Origin: an uncultured Bacteroidales bacterium | GTDB taxonomy: Bacteria > Bacteroidota > Bacteroidia > Bacteroidales > P3 | Assembly: GCA_937906975.1 (NCBI GenBank) | Contig: CALCUN010000064.1 | Span: 1-32,456, forward strand | Direction: 5' to 3' | Length of the DNA stretch: 32,456 nucleotides | Shown here: positions 1-9,000 of the stretch, in pieces | Layout of the letters: the number at the start of each line of letters is the position of its first letter | Position numbering within the stretch: position 1 is the stretch's first letter | The notes under the pieces: model-generated | Told to the model about the DNA's origin: nothing | What the model saw: only the letters and a program-made list of their open reading frames with translations | Database searches by the model: none | Program-made: the position numbers and the translations under genes

Positions 1-2
1 GT

Positions 3-194
3 TTTTGCTTTATTGGAATTAAGATGTTCTTGAAAAAGAACGGAGAATTCAAACGTCGCTGTGCAAATGTGGACCCTTACACAGGCGATAGAAGTAACTG
101 CGTATGTGGAAAACGCAATGTATTAAAAGACAAATGCGATTCACATCACAAATACAATCCTTTAGAAGTTAATAAAGAGCTTTTAGAAGAGTAA
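3..194 (+). CDS. Partial small Cys-rich protein (NqrM/DUF539-like?), 3' end
   Basis: An open frame enters from the left edge and stops with TAA at 192-194, so the N-terminus lies outside the window. The visible part begins with a few hydrophobic residues (FCFIGIK), then a Lys-rich turn (FLKKNGEF), then a cluster C-x13-C-x-C-x8-C-x2-HH that could bind a metal. A membrane anchor followed by KxGEF and a Cys cluster resembles the small DUF539/NqrM-type proteins that help mature Na+-NQR or similar Fe-S/flavin membrane complexes; this is recognition by pattern only. An internal ATG at 24-26 could be the true start of a shorter product, but the frame stays open to the edge. A terminator follows at 215-257. 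Confidence 0.45.
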   Translation, partial: FCFIGIKMFLKKNGEFKRRCANVDPYTGDRSNCVCGKRNVLKDKCDSHHKYNPLEVNKELLEE

Positions 195-214
195 AACAAA
201 GAAATAAAAAAATA

Positions 215-257
215 AAACGCTCGTTTGTCAAAATAAAACTAAGACTCACGAGCGTTT
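215..257. terminator. Bidirectional intrinsic terminator between convergent genes
   Basis: A 10-bp perfect stem (215-224 with 248-257, AAACGCTCGT / ACGAGCGTTT) with a 23-nt loop lies between the plus-strand partial gene ending at 194 and the minus-strand gene ending at 291. T-rich tails follow on both strands (TTTTT on plus, TTTTATTTTTTT on minus), so it can end transcription from both sides. Confidence 0.7.
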
Positions 258-290
258 TTCTTTACCTTATATATATTGGTAGTCGTTTAA

Positions 291-1076
291 TCAATATTTC
301 TTACCGTAAACTTTTCCTGTACCACAACATTTACCGCATTTACCTTTGTTTGAATAACAACAATTCGGACATTCTACTGTTCCTGTTCCATAAGGATTAT
401 TATACCACCCTTTTCCGCCACATGTTTGGCACGTCCCGGTACCACGACACAAATGACAATCTTTCTCACCATAGCTGTCAAAGTAATTATCTGTCTTTTG
501 GTGATCCGTATTGTTGTTATCGTAACCACCAGAGTAAGTATTGATAGGCTCAAATGTCGTATTGTTTTGTTTTATGGACGCATTTTGTAATTGTCTGAAT
601 TCATTTTCTGTATAAAAAAGAACTCTTATCCATTTTGTATTAGGATTTGGATCGTATTCACCATCGAAATACATTAATGAAAGGTAAGGATCAGGGTCTC
701 TCCATGCAATACTTCTATTCTTTGATATACAAAATGTAAAACCATAACCAACGATAACTCCATTAGAAAGATTAGTTACTTCTGGTGACACAAAGACTGT
801 ACAGTGATTTTTATCAAAGCCTTGAAATTCAAAAGTTTTTTTTCCGTTTAAAACCACTTTATTGTTGTAAAATTTAGCAGTTCCAATAAGTCCAGAGTAA
901 TCACCGCCTAATTCTTTTATTTCTCTTGGGATTATATTACTACTTTGATTATCATAATCTAATACATAGTATAATGTAAATGGTGTAGTATTAAATCCTT
1001 CCCATTGTGCAAAAACTTTATTTAAACAGCAGGTAAATATCAATAGCATTAAAAAATACAAAATTCTTGTTTTCAT
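291..1076 (-). CDS. Exported hypothetical protein with C-terminal DnaJ-like zinc-finger cluster
   Basis: 261 aa of unknown function. Residues 1-24 form a signal peptide (basic MKTR, hydrophobic stretch, end at VFAQ). The middle (25-200) is aromatic and Asn-rich with no motif I recognise. The last ~55 residues hold CxxCxGxG-type repeats: CHLCRGTG, CQTCGGKG, CPNCC and CGKCCGTG, the pattern of the DnaJ zinc-binding domain, here without a J-domain. Similar Cys-rich tails occur in many uncharacterised Bacteroidota proteins. The gene is the last of three small exported-protein genes transcribed leftwards (2159 to 291), separated by 36 and 12 nt, so probably one operon. If secreted to the periplasm, the cysteines may form disulfides instead of binding zinc. 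Confidence 0.8.
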   Translation of the reverse strand: MKTRILYFLMLLIFTCCLNKVFAQWEGFNTTPFTLYYVLDYDNQSSNIIPREIKELGGDYSGLIGTAKFYNNKVVLNGKKTFEFQGFDKNHCTVFVSPEVTNLSNGVIVGYGFTFCISKNRSIAWRDPDPYLSLMYFDGEYDPNPNTKWIRVLFYTENEFRQLQNASIKQNNTTFEPINTYSGGYDNNNTDHQKTDNYFDSYGEKDCHLCRGTGTCQTCGGKGWYNNPYGTGTVECPNCCYSNKGKCGKCCGTGKVYGKKY

Positions 1077-1112
1077 TTCTTTTGCTTTTATTTTTTAGTT
1101 ATAGTCTTTGAG

Positions 1113-1448
1113 TTATGGTTCATAACTTCCTATTATTGTCTCTCCCGACAACCTTATAGAAGTATCATCATCTAAATAATAAACTTGCTGAACCCATTTT
1201 CCATAATCTTCACAGTATATTTTTACTTTTTCCGCACTTGATGCGGCAGTAAATGTACGTGAATTACCATTGTACATATAGGCATTTTTAATACTAACCC
1301 TTTCATTGTCTTCATTATACTCATAAATACGTATTTCGCCGATATTATAAGAAGAACTTATAGTGTATTCTGTTTCAAAAATACCTTCACAAGATGAAAA
1401 TAAAGTTAATGATGATATAACTAAAAATAAACTTAATAATTTTTTCAT
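1113..1448 (-). CDS. Small lipoprotein, hypothetical
   Basis: 111 aa. The N-terminus MKKLLSLFLVISSLTLFSSC is a lipoprotein signal ending in a lipobox (LFSSC), with Cys20 the predicted lipidated residue followed by EG. The mature part is about 90 residues, rich in Tyr, Ser and Glu, with alternating hydrophobic residues suggesting a small beta-sandwich. No conserved family was recognised. Its stop is 36 nt before the next gene's start and its start is 12 nt after the stop of the 232-aa membrane protein gene, so the three are likely co-transcribed. Role unknown; surface or periplasmic location is inferred only from the lipobox. Confidence 0.75.
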   Translation of the reverse strand: MKKLLSLFLVISSLTLFSSCEGIFETEYTISSSYNIGEIRIYEYNEDNERVSIKNAYMYNGNSRTFTAASSAEKVKIYCEDYGKWVQQVYYLDDDTSIRLSGETIIGSYEP

Positions 1449-1460
1449 AACAAATACTTT

Positions 1461-2159
1461 TTAAAATCTTAAAGACAATCCTAATCCTGTTGTTAATTGA
1501 GGGCTCATACTACCGCTTGGCATCATCATATTGTTGTATGACAACTCCGGACGAAAGCCTAAACTTACTTTATCGTTAATTTGGAAAGACATATAGCCGT
1601 TTTCCAAATTTGCTATTTTTGCCAATTTAACTGCTTCCATCATAGATCCAATCCAAGTAACTGTATGAAATATTCCAATCATAAAAATACCAAAACTTAA
1701 TCCATCATATCCAAATAAAGAACTGATTCCAAGTAGAGCTGGTTCTCCTAATAATACCCATAATAATGTAATACCACCTTCTTCCCAATTTGTAGCATAT
1801 AATTCTCCTGCACCTGGTAACATAAATGAAAGAAATCCTGCTAAAAATGGAGATTTTCTTGGTTGCATATAAGCCATATTTGATTTTTTCACCATTTGAT
1901 TATTTTCTTGTTGTGTTAAATTGGAATTAGTGTTTTCAATAGTTTCTTTTGTCATCTTTTCCACTTCTTCCATCTTGTAAACAAAGACACTACCATCGGC
2001 TGTTTGAACTTTTATGCTTTCATTAGGAATCTGTTCTATTATAATTCCCTTTGTAATTCCGCCATTTTTCAAATGAACTACGTCTCTCATATTTGTTTGA
2101 GCAGATACTGCTAATCCCATAAAAAGGATTGCAAATAAAATACTTAATTTTTTTACCAT
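1461..2159 (-). CDS. Exported/membrane protein with LPGAG motif, hypothetical
   Basis: 232 aa, unknown role. Residues 1-20 form a signal peptide ending VSAQ. Residues ~25-72 (DVVHLKNGGITKG... ending in VYKMEEVEKMTKE) match a small domain frequent in secreted Bacteroidota proteins: a beta-rich unit naming a 'gene/element' strand, then a K-E-V-E-K tail. After a Gln/Asn-rich linker, residues ~101-180 contain two to three membrane-like hydrophobic stretches, beginning with SFMLPGAGELY, which resembles the GxGxxY entry of TM2/DUF5683-type proteins. The C-terminus ends in F (LSLRF), as in many outer-membrane beta-strands. It is the first gene of the small exported operon; a weak TAnnTTTA box lies about 15 nt upstream. 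Confidence 0.75.
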   Translation of the reverse strand: MVKKLSILFAILFMGLAVSAQTNMRDVVHLKNGGITKGIIIEQIPNESIKVQTADGSVFVYKMEEVEKMTKETIENTNSNLTQQENNQMVKKSNMAYMQPRKSPFLAGFLSFMLPGAGELYATNWEEGGITLLWVLLGEPALLGISSLFGYDGLSFGIFMIGIFHTVTWIGSMMEAVKLAKIANLENGYMSFQINDKVSLGFRPELSYNNMMMPSGSMSPQLTTGLGLSLRF

Positions 2160-2229
2160 TTTTGTTTGTTTTAAATTTATAAATCTTTTCTTTGCCCAAG
2201 TCCCAAATGGCGATATGTTGTTTCTCTTC

Positions 2230-2495
2230 TTTGACTTACGGGCATAAAAAAACGTGGGACTTTTTCTTATTGATTTCTTGAGGTCCTGAACTACCTAACT
2301 CACCAAATAAGTAAAGCCCACGATATTACTCGTGAGCGTTTACTGCTTTACTTTGATGAGTTTTTTGAAATTGTTCAGGTTTCAAGAAATCAAATATAAG
2401 CAAAAACGCTTTTATGTCGTATTAAAATACTAAGTCTAAATTATAATTATTCTTTTTCTCCTTTTATTCCTCCTATTTTTCAAGTTAATAACTTG
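2230..2495 (-). ncRNA. Candidate structured RNA (6S-like long hairpin or structured leader)
   Basis: A promoter at 2530-2500 would start a minus-strand RNA near 2495. The region then folds on itself. Paired segments from outside to inside are 2230-2238 with 2431-2440, 2243-2249 with 2410-2416, 2261-2270 with 2396-2406, 2271-2291 with 2373-2392, 2298-2317 with 2345-2362, and 2319-2323 with 2330-2334. The bulge at 2417-2430 can form its own short hairpin (GTATTAAAATAC). A long irregular rod with a bulged hairpin recalls 6S RNA, which is known in Bacteroidales, but no conserved 6S sequence was identified. A run of seven U (2252-2246 on the minus strand) follows CCCACG and may mark a 3' end inside the rod. 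The 3' end is uncertain. Confidence 0.42.
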
Positions 2496-2499
2496 CTTG

Positions 2500-2530
2500 C
2501 AAAGGTATAACATTTTTTAATAACTGCAAA
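2500..2530 (-). promoter_or_regulatory. Consensus Bacteroidota promoter (TTTG-N19-TAnnTTTG) firing leftwards
   Basis: On the minus strand TTTG lies at 2530-2527, then 19 nt, then TACCTTTG at 2507-2500 followed by C. This fits the Bacteroidota housekeeping sigma consensus (-33 TTTG, 19-21 nt, -7 TAnnTTTG) in both boxes and spacing, and is the only promoter in the window where both boxes match. The first transcribed bases would include the small palindrome CAAGTTATTAACTTG. Confidence 0.65.
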
Positions 2531-2571
2531 AGAAATCTTTGCTTTGTTTTAGAAAATTACAAAGGTATCAT

Positions 2572-2639
2572 AATGGTATTACAATCGTATCGTAATACCA
2601 TTACAATAACTTTGTAATAGCATTACGATACGATTGTAA
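2572..2639. repeat. Overlapping perfect inverted repeats (11 bp and 18 bp arms)
   Basis: Two mutually exclusive hairpins share sequence. The first pairs 2572-2582 with 2592-2602 (11/11, 9-nt loop). The second pairs 2579-2596 with 2622-2639 (18/18, 25-nt spacer). A third short match pairs 2557-2565 with 2610-2618. All are built from GTATTAC / GTAATAC-like words. No transposase, integrase or flanking duplication is visible. The cluster sits between the S4-gene terminator and the promoter at 2500-2530. Confidence 0.7.
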
Positions 2640-2645
2640 AAAAGC

Positions 2646-2677
2646 AAAAAAGGCTTGAAGTTTTTCAAACCTTTTTT
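2646..2677 (-). terminator. Intrinsic terminator downstream of the S4-domain gene
   Basis: The stem 2646-2659 / 2664-2677 (AAAAAAGGCTTGAA against TTCAAACCTTTTTT, one mismatch) has a 4-nt loop. On the minus strand it is followed by TTTTTTGCTTTTTT. It lies 16 nt beyond the stop of the minus-strand S4-domain gene. Confidence 0.7.
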
Positions 2678-2692
2678 TGTTTTTTTATTTCT

Positions 2693-3061
2693 TTACGATT
2701 TAAATTCCTCTATTAGTCTGCGGTCTTTTTTGCTTGGACGGCCTATTCCTCTGTCGCGTTTTTCAAAGGCGTATTCTCTTGCCATGCGTATTCTCTCTAT
2801 TTCTTGAATGTCGGTTTGGTCTTCTAAATAATTTTCTACAAGTTTTGCGCCGACTCTGTTGTTGAGAAGTTGTTTTACTTTTACTTTTTTGTGCAACTGC
2901 TCAATGTTTACCACATACACATCGCCTTCTTTTACAATTTTTGAGGGTTTTACCACACTGCCCTCACAGGTTACCTTCCCTAATCGACAGGCATCGGTGG
3001 CTAAGGCTCTTGTTTTGTAAAGCCTTACCGCCCATAACCATTTGTCAATCCTTACTTCCAT
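2693..3061 (-). CDS. hslR: S4-domain RNA-binding protein (Hsp15/HslR family)
   Basis: 122 aa from the chosen start. The N-terminus MEVRIDKWLWAVRLYKTRA is the signature of the heat-shock protein 15 family, whose S4 domain binds nascent-chain-carrying 50S subunits and recycles stalled ribosomes. The S4 fold covers residues ~3-60 (RLGKVTCEGSVVKPSKIVKEGD). The tail is basic and ends KKDRRLIEEFKS. An ATG 45 nt upstream would overlap der by 38 bp and add a non-family extension ([15 protein letters not shown]), so the start at 3061 was preferred; it leaves a 7-nt gap to the der stop. Co-transcribed with der. Function in Bacteroidota is by family analogy. Confidence 0.85.
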   Translation of the reverse strand: MEVRIDKWLWAVRLYKTRALATDACRLGKVTCEGSVVKPSKIVKEGDVYVVNIEQLHKKVKVKQLLNNRVGAKLVENYLEDQTDIQEIERIRMAREYAFEKRDRGIGRPSKKDRRLIEEFKS

Positions 3062-3068
3062 ATTGGTT

Positions 3069-4382
3069 TTATTTCTGACGGAAGAATATTGTAATAGGTA
3101 CGCCATTGAAGTCGTACATTTCTCTTAGTCTGTTTTCAACAAATCGTTTGTAAGGGTCTTTTATGTATTGTGGTAAGTTGCAATAGAAAACGAATTGTGG
3201 ATATGCGGTTTTCAATTGCATGATGTATTTTATTTTTACATACTTTCCTTTGTAGGCTGGTGGAGGATTTTGTTCTTTTACTATTGGTAGTAGTCTTTCG
3301 TTAAGCTCTGAGGTTGGTATTTGACGTGAGCGTGATTGGTAAACCTTTCTTGCAGTTTCCAATACTTTGAATATTCTTTGTTTGTTTATCACTGAGGTAA
3401 ACACAATAGGCACATCGTCAAATGGTGCTATTTTTGCTCTAATTTTTTGTTCAAATTCAAGTATTGTTTTGTTGTCTTTTTCTATCAAATCCCATTTATT
3501 GACTACAATAACAACGCCTTTGTTGTTGCGATTGATAAGGGAGAATAGATTTATGTCTTGACTCTCTAAGCCTTGTGAGGCATCTATCATAAGAAGACAA
3601 ACATCTGAGTTTTCTATTGAACGAATGGAACGCATTACTGAATAAAATTCCACATCGTCCATTTCTTTGCTCTTTTTTCTTACGCCAGCTGTGTCAATAA
3701 TCACAAAATCAAAGCCGAAAAGGTTATATCTTGTGTCAAGCGAATCGCGTGTTGTACCTGCTGAGTTGTGAACTATGTTTCTTTCTTGTCCAATTAGGGT
3801 GTTGATTAGGGAACTTTTTCCAACATTTGGACGACCTACCACGCATAGTTTTGGAATGCCTGCATTTTCATCAACAAATGTTTCATCTTCAGAAAAGTCT
3901 TTTACAAGTTCATCTAACATTTCTCCTGTTCCTGAGCCGTTTATTGCCGAGATTGTAAAGACTTCACCTAAACCGAATGAGTAAAATTCATAGTGGTCAT
4001 TTGCTCTAGCAGAGTTATCTACCTTGTTGGCAACTAAAACCACTTTTTTGTCGCAACGTCTTAAAAGTTCTGCTACTTCTTCATCATCTGGTGTGATGCC
4101 TTCTTTCACATCTACCATAAATACAATAGCATCTGCCTCATCTATGGCAAGAAGAACTTGTTTTCTTATCTCTCCTTCAAATACGTCTTCACTTCCTATT
4201 ACATATCCTCCTGTATCGATTACAGAGAACTCTTTTCCGTTCCAATTTGACTTACCATAATGGCGGTCTCTTGTAACTCCTGCTTCGGAGTGAATGATTG
4301 CATCTCTTGTTTCTGTTAAACGATTAAATAAAGTTGATTTACCAACGTTGGGACGTCCTACTATTGCTACTATATTGCTCAT
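3069..4382 (-). CDS. der: Ribosome-assembly GTPase Der (EngA)
   Basis: 437 aa, full length for the family. Two tandem GTPase domains are visible: G1 motifs GRPNVGKST (9-17) and GRPNVGKSS (183-191), G3 motifs DTGG (56-59) and DTAG (230-233), G4 motifs NKVD (119-122) and NKWD (295-298). The C-terminal ~100 residues form the KH-like domain ([20 protein letters not shown]) that packs between the GTPase domains. Der acts in late 50S subunit maturation. All motif residues are intact. A TATCTTTG promoter box lies 21 nt upstream. The S4-domain protein follows 7 nt downstream, another ribosome-associated factor. Confidence 0.97.
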   Translation of the reverse strand: MSNIVAIVGRPNVGKSTLFNRLTETRDAIIHSEAGVTRDRHYGKSNWNGKEFSVIDTGGYVIGSEDVFEGEIRKQVLLAIDEADAIVFMVDVKEGITPDDEEVAELLRRCDKKVVLVANKVDNSARANDHYEFYSFGLGEVFTISAINGSGTGEMLDELVKDFSEDETFVDENAGIPKLCVVGRPNVGKSSLINTLIGQERNIVHNSAGTTRDSLDTRYNLFGFDFVIIDTAGVRKKSKEMDDVEFYSVMRSIRSIENSDVCLLMIDASQGLESQDINLFSLINRNNKGVVIVVNKWDLIEKDNKTILEFEQKIRAKIAPFDDVPIVFTSVINKQRIFKVLETARKVYQSRSRQIPTSELNERLLPIVKEQNPPPAYKGKYVKIKYIMQLKTAYPQFVFYCNLPQYIKDPYKRFVENRLREMYDFNGVPITIFFRQK

Positions 4383-4402
4383 TCTTGTACTTATTTAGAC
4401 TA

Positions 4403-4410
4403 CAAAGATA
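4403..4410 (-). promoter_or_regulatory. -7 box of the der promoter
   Basis: TATCTTTG on the minus strand matches TAnnTTTG and would start transcription about 16 nt before the der ATG. A TTTG lies upstream but with a 16-nt spacer, shorter than the usual 19-21, so the -33 box is poor. Confidence 0.5.
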
Positions 4411-4434
4411 CAACAAAAAAACGAATCAAATAAA

Positions 4435-4489
4435 AAATCAAAGAAAACGTAAATTTTTTACGAGAAATAATTTACGTTTTCTTTGATTT
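4435..4489 (-). terminator. Perfect 21-bp inverted repeat, likely terminator of ileS-lipB-pyrF
   Basis: Arms 4435-4455 and 4469-4489 are exact reverse complements (21/21) around a 13-nt loop. On the minus strand the hairpin is followed by TTTTTATTTG, so it can end transcripts coming from pyrF. A second, weaker stem nearer pyrF (4511-4519 with 4544-4552, 24-nt loop) lacks a following T-run. The stem is unusually long for a plain terminator and lies just upstream of the der promoter. Confidence 0.6.
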
Positions 4490-4560
4490 AATTTTCTTTT
4501 TCTTAGACTTTAAAAATGCGAGAAAAAATAAAAATACTTTCAAGCATTTTTATCGTCTTT

Positions 4561-5382
4561 CTACAAGTAAGAAGCCATTTCTTCTTGCAATTCTTTTGCT
4601 TTAAGAGCTGCTACTTGAGCAAAGTTTTCTGTTGTATCGGCAAAGATAATTCCTCTTGAAGAATTTACTAACAATCCACATTCTTCGTTAAGCCCATATT
4701 TGCAAACCTCTTGTAAAGAACCGCCTTGTGCTCCTACACCTGGAACAAGAAGAAAATGCTTTGGAGCTATTTCTCTTATTCTTGCAAACATCTCTGCTTG
4801 TGTTGCGCCACAAACAAACATAAGGTTTTCTTCTGTACCCCATTCTTGTGCTTTGCCTAATACGGTTTCAAATAATGGTTTTCCGTTTTCGTCTTTTATG
4901 AATTGGAAATCATTTGCTCCTTTATTAGATGTTAGAGCTAAAAGTATAACCCATTTCTCTGGATAAACAGTGAATGGTTTTACTGAATCTTCTCCCATGT
5001 ATGGAGCAATAGTCATTGAATCAAATTTGAAATCTCCTTCTTCTGAAAGAAAGGCTTTCGCATATTGTTCTGAGGTATTGCCAATGTCTCCACGTTTTGC
5101 GTCAGCTATTGTGAAACATTCATTTTTGAATTGACGCAAATAATCCATTGTTTTCTTCAAACTAACTAATCCTTCTATTCCTCTTGATTCATAGAAAGCT
5201 AAGTTTGGTTTGTAAGCTACGGTGTATGACAATGTTGCATCTATTATTGCTTTGTTAAATTCAAAAACAGGATCTTCTTTTGCAAGAAGGTGTTTTGGTA
5301 TTTTGTTTATATCACTGTCTAATCCTACGCATAAGAAGCTTTTCTTTCTTCTTATAAGCTCTACTAATTCTTTCCTATTCAT
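4561..5382 (-). CDS. pyrF: Orotidine 5'-phosphate decarboxylase (type 2)
   Basis: 273 aa, the length of the longer OMPDC subgroup (about 270-280 aa). It decarboxylates OMP to UMP, the last step of de novo pyrimidine synthesis. Visible active-site motifs: LDSD (21-24), KPN (58-60) and the catalytic DAKRGD (94-99) with the Lys/Asp tetrad; the phosphate-binding end is VPGVGAQGG followed later by NSSRGI. No signal peptide; cytoplasmic. The gene starts 9 nt after lipB stops, and the probable terminator at 4435-4489 closes the ileS-lipB-pyrF unit. Confidence 0.95.
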   Translation of the reverse strand: MNRKELVELIRRKKSFLCVGLDSDINKIPKHLLAKEDPVFEFNKAIIDATLSYTVAYKPNLAFYESRGIEGLVSLKKTMDYLRQFKNECFTIADAKRGDIGNTSEQYAKAFLSEEGDFKFDSMTIAPYMGEDSVKPFTVYPEKWVILLALTSNKGANDFQFIKDENGKPLFETVLGKAQEWGTEENLMFVCGATQAEMFARIREIAPKHFLLVPGVGAQGGSLQEVCKYGLNEECGLLVNSSRGIIFADTTENFAQVAALKAKELQEEMASYL

Positions 5383-5391
5383 AATCTTTAT

Positions 5392-6057
5392 TTATATTAA
5401 GTTTAAGAAATGTTGGTATAATTTTTTTTCTATTTCTAATATATTCATCTCTTCTTGCAGACCTAATTCTTTTTTCAAAGAGGTTACGCCTTTATCTGTA
5501 AATCCGCAAGGGTTAATGTAATTGAAATATTGTAAATCTGTGTTGATGTTAAGAGCGAATCCGTGCATTGTTATTCCTCTTGAGGCTTTCACTCCTATGG
5601 CACATATCTTTCGTGCTTTTGTTGTGTGAGCATCTATCCATACTCCTGTAGCTCCTTTCAGCCTTTCGCAGTTTATGGAATAGTCTTTCATTAGTTGGAT
5701 AACACTTTCTTCGACTGTTTCAATGTAGGTTCTTAGAGTTAAGCCTAATTTATCTAAGTCAAGACTTGGATATCCTACAATTTGTCCCGGTCCGTGATAG
5801 GTTATATCTCCTCCGCGATTGATGTGATGAAAGCTTGCACCTATTTGTTTTAGGAATTGTTCGTTTGCTAAGAGGTTTGTCGCCTTTCCATGTTTACCAA
5901 GTGTGTAAACATGGGGATGTTGGCATACAATGAAGTCTTGTGAGATGGTTTCATCGGCAATAAGTTTTTGATTAACCTTTTTATTAAAGATTTCTTCTTG
6001 CTCTCTCAAAGCTTCATCGTATGCTTTTAAGCCCCAATCAACAAAATTTAGTTGCAT
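5392..6057 (-). CDS. lipB: Octanoyl-[ACP]:protein N-octanoyltransferase LipB
   Basis: 221 aa, normal length. LipB moves octanoyl from acyl carrier protein to the lipoyl domains of 2-oxoacid dehydrogenases and GcvH, the first step of lipoate synthesis. The sequence shows RGGDITYHGPGQ (81-92), GVKASRG with the catalytic Lys157, MHGFALN, and the catalytic cysteine Cys184 in NPCGF. It follows ileS by 1 nt and precedes pyrF by 9 nt, so it is translated from the same message. No lipA is in the window. Confidence 0.95.
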   Translation of the reverse strand: MQLNFVDWGLKAYDEALREQEEIFNKKVNQKLIADETISQDFIVCQHPHVYTLGKHGKATNLLANEQFLKQIGASFHHINRGGDITYHGPGQIVGYPSLDLDKLGLTLRTYIETVEESVIQLMKDYSINCERLKGATGVWIDAHTTKARKICAIGVKASRGITMHGFALNINTDLQYFNYINPCGFTDKGVTSLKKELGLQEEMNILEIEKKLYQHFLNLI

Positions 6058-6058
6058 T

Positions 6059-9000
6059 TTATGCTTTTCTAATGTTTATTGCTAATTCTTTACCTTCTAT
6101 TACATCTATTGTTTGTAGCGGATTTTCCACTCTTTCAACAAATTTTAGTTCTTGTGTAAGGGTTTCACTACAAATATATTCTTTAAATGTATCTGCTGCT
6201 TGGCAAAGTTCTTCGCATAGTTCTATTTCAACAATTATGTTGTCTGTTACATCGAAATCTTGTTCTTTTCTGATGTTTTGTATTCTGTTCACAAGTTCTC
6301 TTGAAATTCCTTCTTGACGTAGGGCTTCTGTAATAGTAGTGTCTAATGCTACTGTTAGGTCTGCGTCATTAGTTACTACCCAACCTGGTATATCTTGTGT
6401 GATTATTTCAACATCTGTTATTGCTATTTCAATCTCAGTGTTGTCTATGTTCAATGCGTATTTGCCTTCGGCTTCTATTTTTGCAATATCTTCTTGCGAG
6501 AATGCTGTTATGGCAGCAGCAATTGCTTTCATCTTACTTCCAAATTTTGGTCCTAAGGTCTTGAAGTTTGCTTTTATGCTTTTTACCAATACATTGTTCT
6601 CTTTTGTTAAGAAGTCTATGTTTTTGATGTTTACTTCTGAAAGTATTAGGTCTTTTACCGCTTCTATTTGGCTTTGTTGATGAGCATCTTTTGCTGGAAT
6701 CATTATTTTAGATAGAGGCTGACGTACTTTTAGATTGTTTCTTTTTCTTAATGAAAGCACTAACGAGCATATCTTTTGTGCCATTTGCATTCTTTCTTCC
6801 AATTCTTTGTCTATCAATGCTTGATTGCATTGTGGGAAGTCTGTTGCATGAACAGAGAATGTTGTATGACGTTTGCTTACGTTGTTTAAGTCAGTAAATA
6901 ATCTGTCTGCAAAGAATGGTGCTATTGGTGCTATAAGTTGAGAAAGTGTTTCTAAGCAAGTGTAAAGTGTTTGATATGCTGATATTTTGTCTTGTGAGTA
7001 TTCTCCTTTCCAAAAACGTCTTCTGCAAAGTCTTACATACCAATTGCTCAAATATTCATCTACAAAGTTTGCTATTGCTCTACCTGCTTTTGTTGGTTCG
7101 TAATCTGCGTATGATTTATCGCAATATTCTACAAGTGAATTTAATTCTGAAAGTATCCAACGGTCAATTTCTGGTCTTTCGCTTGGCTCTACGTCTTTTT
7201 CTGCATAAGAGAAATTGTCTATGTTTGCGTAAAGAGCAAAGAAAGAGTAGGTATTATAAAGCGTTCCAAAGAATTTTCTTCTTACTTCGTCTATTCCGCT
7301 TGGGTCAAACTTCAAATTCTCCCATGGTTGTGTGTTGGTAATCATATACCATCTTGTTGCGTCAGGACCATATTGAGAAAGTATGTCAAATGGATTGACA
7401 GCGTTGCCTAAACGTTTAGACATCTTGTTTCCATTCTTGTCTAACACCAATCCGTTTGATACTACGTTTTTAAATGATATTGTATCGAAACAAAGTGTTG
7501 CTATTGCGTGAAGTGTAAAGAACCAACCTCTTGTTTGGTCTACTCCTTCTGCAATGAAATCTGCAGGGAAGTTGTTTGCTAATTCCTTATCGTCGCAATC
7601 AAATGGGTAGTGAACTTGTGCGTATGGCATTGCTCCTGAGTCAAACCAAACATCTATTAGATCTGTTTCCCTTTTCATCTTTTCGCCATTTGGTGCTACT
7701 AAGATTACTGAGTCAATGTATGGTCTGTGAAGGTCAAAACTATCGTAGTTTTTATGATCTTTGTATGGGTTTTCACTCATAAAGCCTGCCGCAATACTCT
7801 TTTCTATTTCGTTAGAAAGCATTTCAACAGAACTTATGCAGATTTCGTGTTTCCCATCTTCTGTTCTCCAAATTGGAAGTGGTGTTCCCCAATATCTTGA
7901 ACGGCTTAGGTTCCAATCCACAAGGTTTTCTAACCAATTACCAAAGCGTCCGCTTCCTGTTGCCTCAGGTTTCCAATTTATTGTTTTGTTCAATTCTATC
8001 ATTCTATCTTTTATAGCAGTTGTTCTTATAAACCAACTGTCTAATGGATAGTAAAGAATTGGTTTGTCTGTTCTCCAACAGTGTGGATAGTTGTGTGTAT
8101 GTTTTTCTATTTTGAATGCTTTGTTTGCTTGTTTTAAGTAAACGCAAATATCAACATCAAGAGTAGGATCTTTTTCTGTTAAATTTGGATCAAATGCGTT
8201 TTTAACAAAGCGTCCTGCAAATTCTTTGTATGATTCGTTTACGTATTTGTTTACAAAGTCTGCATCTAAATCTTCTATAAGGAAAAATTTACCTGTTCTA
8301 TCTACCATCGGTTGATTTTTTCCTTCTTTATCGACAACAAACATCGGAACAATACCCGCTTGTTTTGCAACTCTGTCGTCATCTGCTCCAAAGGTTGGTG
8401 CAATGTGCACTATACCTGTTCCGTCTGCTGTTGAAACGTAATCTCCTTCTATTACCTTGAAGGCTTCTCCCATTGGAGTTACAAAATCTGTTAAGGCTTC
8501 GTATTCTACTCCTTTTAAATCCTTTCCTTTACATTCTGCTAATATTTGGAATGGGATTGCTTTGTCGCCTGGTTTGTATTCTTCAAACGATAGCTCTGCA
8601 TTTTTTTCTGGGAAGAATGAACCTAATAATGCTTTTGCTAAAACAACTATTGCAGGAGCGCCAGAATAAGGATTAAATGTTTTAACAAATACATAATCTA
8701 TATTAGGCCCTACTGCTAAAGCTGTATTTGAAGGTAGAGTCCATGGAGTTGTTGTCCAAGCTATGAAATAAATATCTTCTGAGTGTGTTTGTCCTGCTAA
8801 ATATTTTGTTTTTAGTGCTTCTTGATTTTTAGCTCTGAATTGTGCTACCATGGTTGTGTCTTTTACATCTCTGTAACAACCTGGCATATTTAATTCGTGA
8901 GAACTTAATCCTGTACCTGCTGCAGGTGAGAATGGTTGAATAGTGTATCCTTTATATAAGTAGCCTTTTTCGTGTAGTATTCCTAATAGATACCATAGTG

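Larger units (their letters stand above)
2160..2692. other. 533-bp gene-free region with promoter, hairpin RNA candidate and inverted repeats
   Basis: No open frame with coding character was seen on either strand. From right to left it contains the terminator of the S4-domain gene (2646-2677), a cluster of perfect inverted repeats (2572-2639), a consensus promoter firing leftwards (2500-2530) and a ~210-nt imperfect inverted repeat (2230-2440). A read-through transcript from that promoter would become a ~330-nt leader for the gene at 2159, so the hairpin could be either an independent RNA or a structured leader. Confidence 0.6.

Noticed and set aside
2572..2639. Invertible promoter or phase-variation switch
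   Set aside because: The inverted repeats enclose only 25 bp without a promoter, and no site-specific recombinase is encoded in the window.
3062..3106. Longer start for the S4-domain gene
   Set aside because: It would overlap der by 38 bp and add residues foreign to the Hsp15 family, which begins at MEVRIDKWLW.
6339..8676. Several plus-strand open frames inside ileS
   Set aside because: They are antisense shadows of a fully conserved synthetase; no ribosome-binding site or family resemblance was seen.
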